From JASFYU01 sp045046905 (GTDB lineage Bacteria > Bacteroidota > Bacteroidia > Flavobacteriales > Flavobacteriaceae): a DNA stretch of 16,969 nt. Of the stretch, positions 16,472 through 16,969 are shown in pieces. The stretch is taken from positions 1 to 16,969 of the forward strand of contig JASFYU010000033.1 in NCBI GenBank assembly GCA_045046905.1, given 5' to 3'. The notes under the pieces are model-generated. The model ran no database searches. It had not been told where the DNA came from and was given only the letters and a program-made list of their open reading frames with translations. Both the position numbers and the translations under genes were made by a program. Position 1 is the stretch's first letter; each line of letters starts with the position of its first letter.

Positions 16472-16575
16472 ATTGATGTTAACGCCCTAGTTAGGTGTAG
16501 TTCGATACTTTTACCGTTGTCGAACTTTTTTAAAATTTTTGCAATTTCCTGTGGACTAAATGTACTCTTTCTCAT
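16468..16575 (-). pseudogene. truncated IS3-family OrfA remnant
   Basis: From an ATG at 16573-16575 the minus strand reads MRKSTFSPQEIAKILKKFDN followed by GKSIE. This is the first helix of IS3-family OrfA proteins (typically M-K/R-K-S-x-F-...-Q-I-x-K-I-L-K-E-x-x-x-G-K). Family resemblance stops after about codon 25 (16501), before the helix-turn-helix is complete. The frame then continues ten unrelated codons to a TGA at 16468-16470 that overlaps the sialidase-like ATG. No OrfB sequence follows. This is a 5' fragment left by a deletion or partial insertion. Its former promoter and ribosome binding site could now serve the downstream gene (inference). Confidence 0.7.
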
Positions 16576-16578
16576 AGT

Positions 16579-16615
16579 ACTGTTTAAAATTAAGATTATT
16601 CTAATTTTAAACAGT
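16579..16615. repeat. 14-bp perfect inverted repeat just upstream of the OrfA remnant
   Basis: ACTGTTTAAAATTA (16579-16592) and TAATTTTAAACAGT (16602-16615) are exact reverse complements with a nine-base spacer. The structure ends three bases before the OrfA remnant ATG. The outer half may be the left terminal inverted repeat of the lost IS3 element, whose ends in this phylum often contain AACTG. The other half would then be an internal copy. A binding site for the transposase or an RNA hairpin is possible. Confidence 0.75.
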
Positions 16616-16715
16616 TCGGTTTTTGGGGGAGCTAACAGTTTAAGTAAAAAGAAAATAATAATTATCTTTTGAGAACTGTACTAAGGTTTTTCATTAGACA
16701 TAATACTATAACACC

Positions 16716-16969
16716 TTATTTTCTCAAGATTACTTTTTCGATTTCATAATTATCAATGCTGTTTTGAAGGTGTTTAGAGTTCTTTAGTAAAACCGTCTTC
16801 TTTAAGGAAGTGAAAATTTTGTTTGCACGTTTAAGCATTTTTATTCCAGGAAACATAATGTCTTTTTTTGCCGCAAATAAAGTGATAGGAGTTCGTATTA
16901 ATTGAGCCTCTTCTTTTTTTATTACAGGAACAGATGTAAAATCTATATTAAAATGTAAAAATACTTTTG
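16716..16969 (-). CDS. alpha/beta hydrolase, C-terminal fragment (runs off the window)
   Basis: An open minus-strand frame runs from the right edge to a TAA at 16716-16718, giving the last 83 residues of a protein whose start lies beyond 16969. The translation includes TPITLFAAKKDIMFPG followed, thirty residues after the aspartate, by LKNSKHLQNS. This is the standard end of an alpha/beta hydrolase: a strand leading to the acid (D, codon 16860-16862), a helix, a strand, and the catalytic histidine (H, codon 16770-16772). The nucleophile and oxyanion motifs are outside the window, so the substrate is unknown. It is followed by 140 bp and the IS3 remnant, on the same strand as the sialidase-like gene. 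Confidence 0.7.
   Translation of the reverse strand, partial: KVFLHFNIDFTSVPVIKKEEAQLIRTPITLFAAKKDIMFPGIKMLKRANKIFTSLKKTVLLKNSKHLQNSIDNYEIEKVILRK

Noticed and set aside
16472..16500. Sequence CTAACTAGGGCGTTAAC just before the sialidase-like gene, resembling the end of an integron attC site
   Set aside because: No matching opposite end or imperfect hairpin of attC length was found upstream, the neighbouring DNA is an IS3 remnant, and no integrase is in the window.

Overview
The window looks like chromosomal DNA from a member of the Bacteroidota, most likely a marine Flavobacteriaceae (inference). Supporting signs are the low-GC sequence, lipoproteins with type II signal peptides, a bacterial cation-chloride-cotransporter homologue, a Rieske-containing glutamate-synthase-like protein, an IS3 OrfA remnant of the type common in this phylum, and GC-rich palindromes (GCAGGCAGG type, and TTCCGATAGCTATCGGAA) scattered between genes. 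Eleven complete protein genes and one gene cut by the right edge are supported. All but two (the ROK gene and the aldo/keto reductase) lie on the minus strand.

Left part (1-3853): a secreted protein with a C-terminal CGNC glutaredoxin-like domain is divergent from a ROK-family sugar kinase or regulator. The ROK gene converges on a large lipoprotein with two c-type heme sites. Middle (3854-8684): an SLC12-like transporter (APC superfamily), an aldo/keto reductase flanked by repeats, a 241-bp element with inverted-repeat ends, and a PhyH-type Fe(II)/2-oxoglutarate dioxygenase.

Nitrogen block (8973-14568): amt (ammonium channel) is followed by a P-II protein that lacks the Tyr51 modification site. 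Further along come a slipin/stomatin membrane protein and a 537-residue Rieske-FMN-glutamate-synthase-like fusion. Amt, P-II and the glutamate-synthase-like enzyme plausibly act together in ammonium uptake, sensing and assimilation. The slipin has no clear link to them.

Right part (14804-16969): a sialidase-superfamily lipoprotein with four Asp boxes. Its start codon overlaps the end of a frame that begins as a truncated IS3 OrfA. Beyond it lies the C-terminal end of an alpha/beta hydrolase that runs off the window.

The most notable non-coding structure is a composite repeat of about 140-150 bp. It occurs twice in the same orientation, directly upstream of the P-II gene and of the SLC12-like gene, and a third half-copy follows the sialidase gene. 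A second repeat family (core GTTCGACCTAAGATTT) occurs three times around the aldo/keto reductase gene. No CRISPR array, rRNA or tRNA gene was recognised. I saw no clearly novel multi-gene system; the candidates worth checking are the repeats, the altered P-II and the Rieske fusion.
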